64,000 bases of DNA from UBA2357 sp041916775 (GTDB taxonomy: Bacteria > Pseudomonadota > Gammaproteobacteria > Burkholderiales > Rhodocyclaceae): the NCBI GenBank assembly GCA_041916775.1, contig JAYRYZ010000008.1, forward strand, positions 62,001 to 126,000, in the 5' to 3' direction. How positions within the stretch are numbered: position 1 is the first letter of the stretch; each line of letters starts with the position of its first letter. The translations under genes and the position numbers were made by a program. Positions 63,600-64,000 of the stretch are shown piece by piece. The notes below the pieces were generated by a model. The model saw only the letters and a list, made by a program, of their open reading frames with translations, ran no database searches and was not told the origin of the DNA.

Positions 63600-64000
63600 T
63601 CAGAAGCTGCCGGTGAACCGGTAGCGTGCCGCCGGGTGCCACATCGTCGCCACCGACGCGACCTGACCCTGCGACAGCGTCTGGCGGTGCAGCACCAGGC
63701 AGGGCTCGGCGAGCGGCATGCGCAGCAGCTCGCCGACCGCGCGGGTGGGCAGGCTCGCCTCGATCGAGAAATTCACCCCCTGCAAGGGCGCCACCCGCAT
63801 CAGATACTCGTTGGGGGTCTGCGTGGCGAAATCCAGCGTCATGTAGTCGGGCGCTACGCGCGGGTTCACATGCCTGTCCTCGACCTGTATCGGCTGCTCT
63901 TCCTCGAAGTGCACCACCACCGAATGGAACAGCGGCTGATCCGGCGCGATGCCGAATGCGCGCGCGAGGGCTTCGCCCGCCTTGACGCGGCTGAGTGACT
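63600..64000 (-). CDS. GntR/HutC-family regulator, C-terminal UTRA part
   Basis: The frame runs off the right edge; about 132 residues of the effector-binding UTRA domain are present. It includes LSRVKAGEALARAFGIAPDQ, VHFEEEQPIQVEDRHVNP and the ending HPAARYRFTGSF, very close to histidine-utilisation repressor HutC. The DNA-binding half lies outside the window. HutC represses hut genes until urocanate is bound. Other UTRA regulators end similarly, so the hut assignment is probable rather than certain. Confidence 0.82.
   Translation of the reverse strand, partial: SLSRVKAGEALARAFGIAPDQPLFHSVVVHFEEEQPIQVEDRHVNPRVAPDYMTLDFATQTPNEYLMRVAPLQGVNFSIEASLPTRAVGELLRMPLAEPCLVLHRQTLSQGQVASVATMWHPAARYRFTGSF

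Overview
The window is GC-rich chromosomal DNA, densely coded on both strands. The gene content looks like a betaproteobacterium of the Rhodocyclales, closest in character to Thauera/Azoarcus: a fused TRAP permease, an AcoR-type activator beside an acetaldehyde-type dehydrogenase, a PEP-CTERM protein, a monomeric NADP-isocitrate dehydrogenase, paired bacterioferritins and several hybrid sensor kinases. This placement is inferred from gene content and base composition; no rRNA, tRNA, CRISPR array or insertion sequence was recognised.

Region by region. 1-1.9 kb: the tail of a LuxR-type regulator, a small membrane protein, and a two-gene unit (unknown protein plus ankyrin protein). 2-9.3 kb: a minus-strand polyamine/GABA operon with an ABC transporter (ATPase, binding protein, two permeases) followed by gabD and gabT. 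9.5-17.5 kb: a large hybrid kinase, a divergent MocR regulator, a CBS-domain protein and a fused TRAP permease. 17.8-24.2 kb: an XRE regulator followed by a tightly overlapped lysophospholipid-repair operon whose LplT/Aas functions are divided over two proteins, with a Tat-exported amidohydrolase between them. 24.3-31.2 kb: PEP-CTERM protein, PhnA, a DUF3334-like protein, an FMN hydroxyacid oxidase, a class V aminotransferase, an EamA exporter, a HTH-receiver protein and a lipoprotein.

31.3-35.6 kb: a sigma-54 activator divergent from an aldehyde dehydrogenase and DUF779 gene, with a well-spaced -24/-12 promoter and a cluster of repeats that look like activator sites. 35.6-45.2 kb: class II aldolase, aminotransferase, DUF2254, DUF4139, a methyltransferase, a cysteine-peptidase-like/lipoprotein pair, DUF924 and a membrane-anchored Mrr-like nuclease. 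45.4-48.9 kb: a truncated H-NOX gene overlapping its hybrid kinase, then an alpha-methylacyl-CoA racemase. 48.9-53.3 kb: an NAD salvage regulon (nadV, nadM-Nudix, nrtR) with three TAGTGGC-type operators and a VapBC-type pair lodged inside it. 53.3-64 kb: hydroxyacid dehydrogenase, an amber-interrupted XRE-2TM gene, a SWIM/SNF2 helicase, adenosine deaminase, icd, a lone ribbon-helix-helix protein, two complementary bacterioferritin subunits and the UTRA part of a HutC-like regulator cut by the window edge.

The best candidates for something new are the cysteine-peptidase-like/lipoprotein pair at 42.4-43.4 kb, the H-NOX remnant, the divided lipid-repair operon, and the toxin-antitoxin pair embedded in the NrtR regulon.
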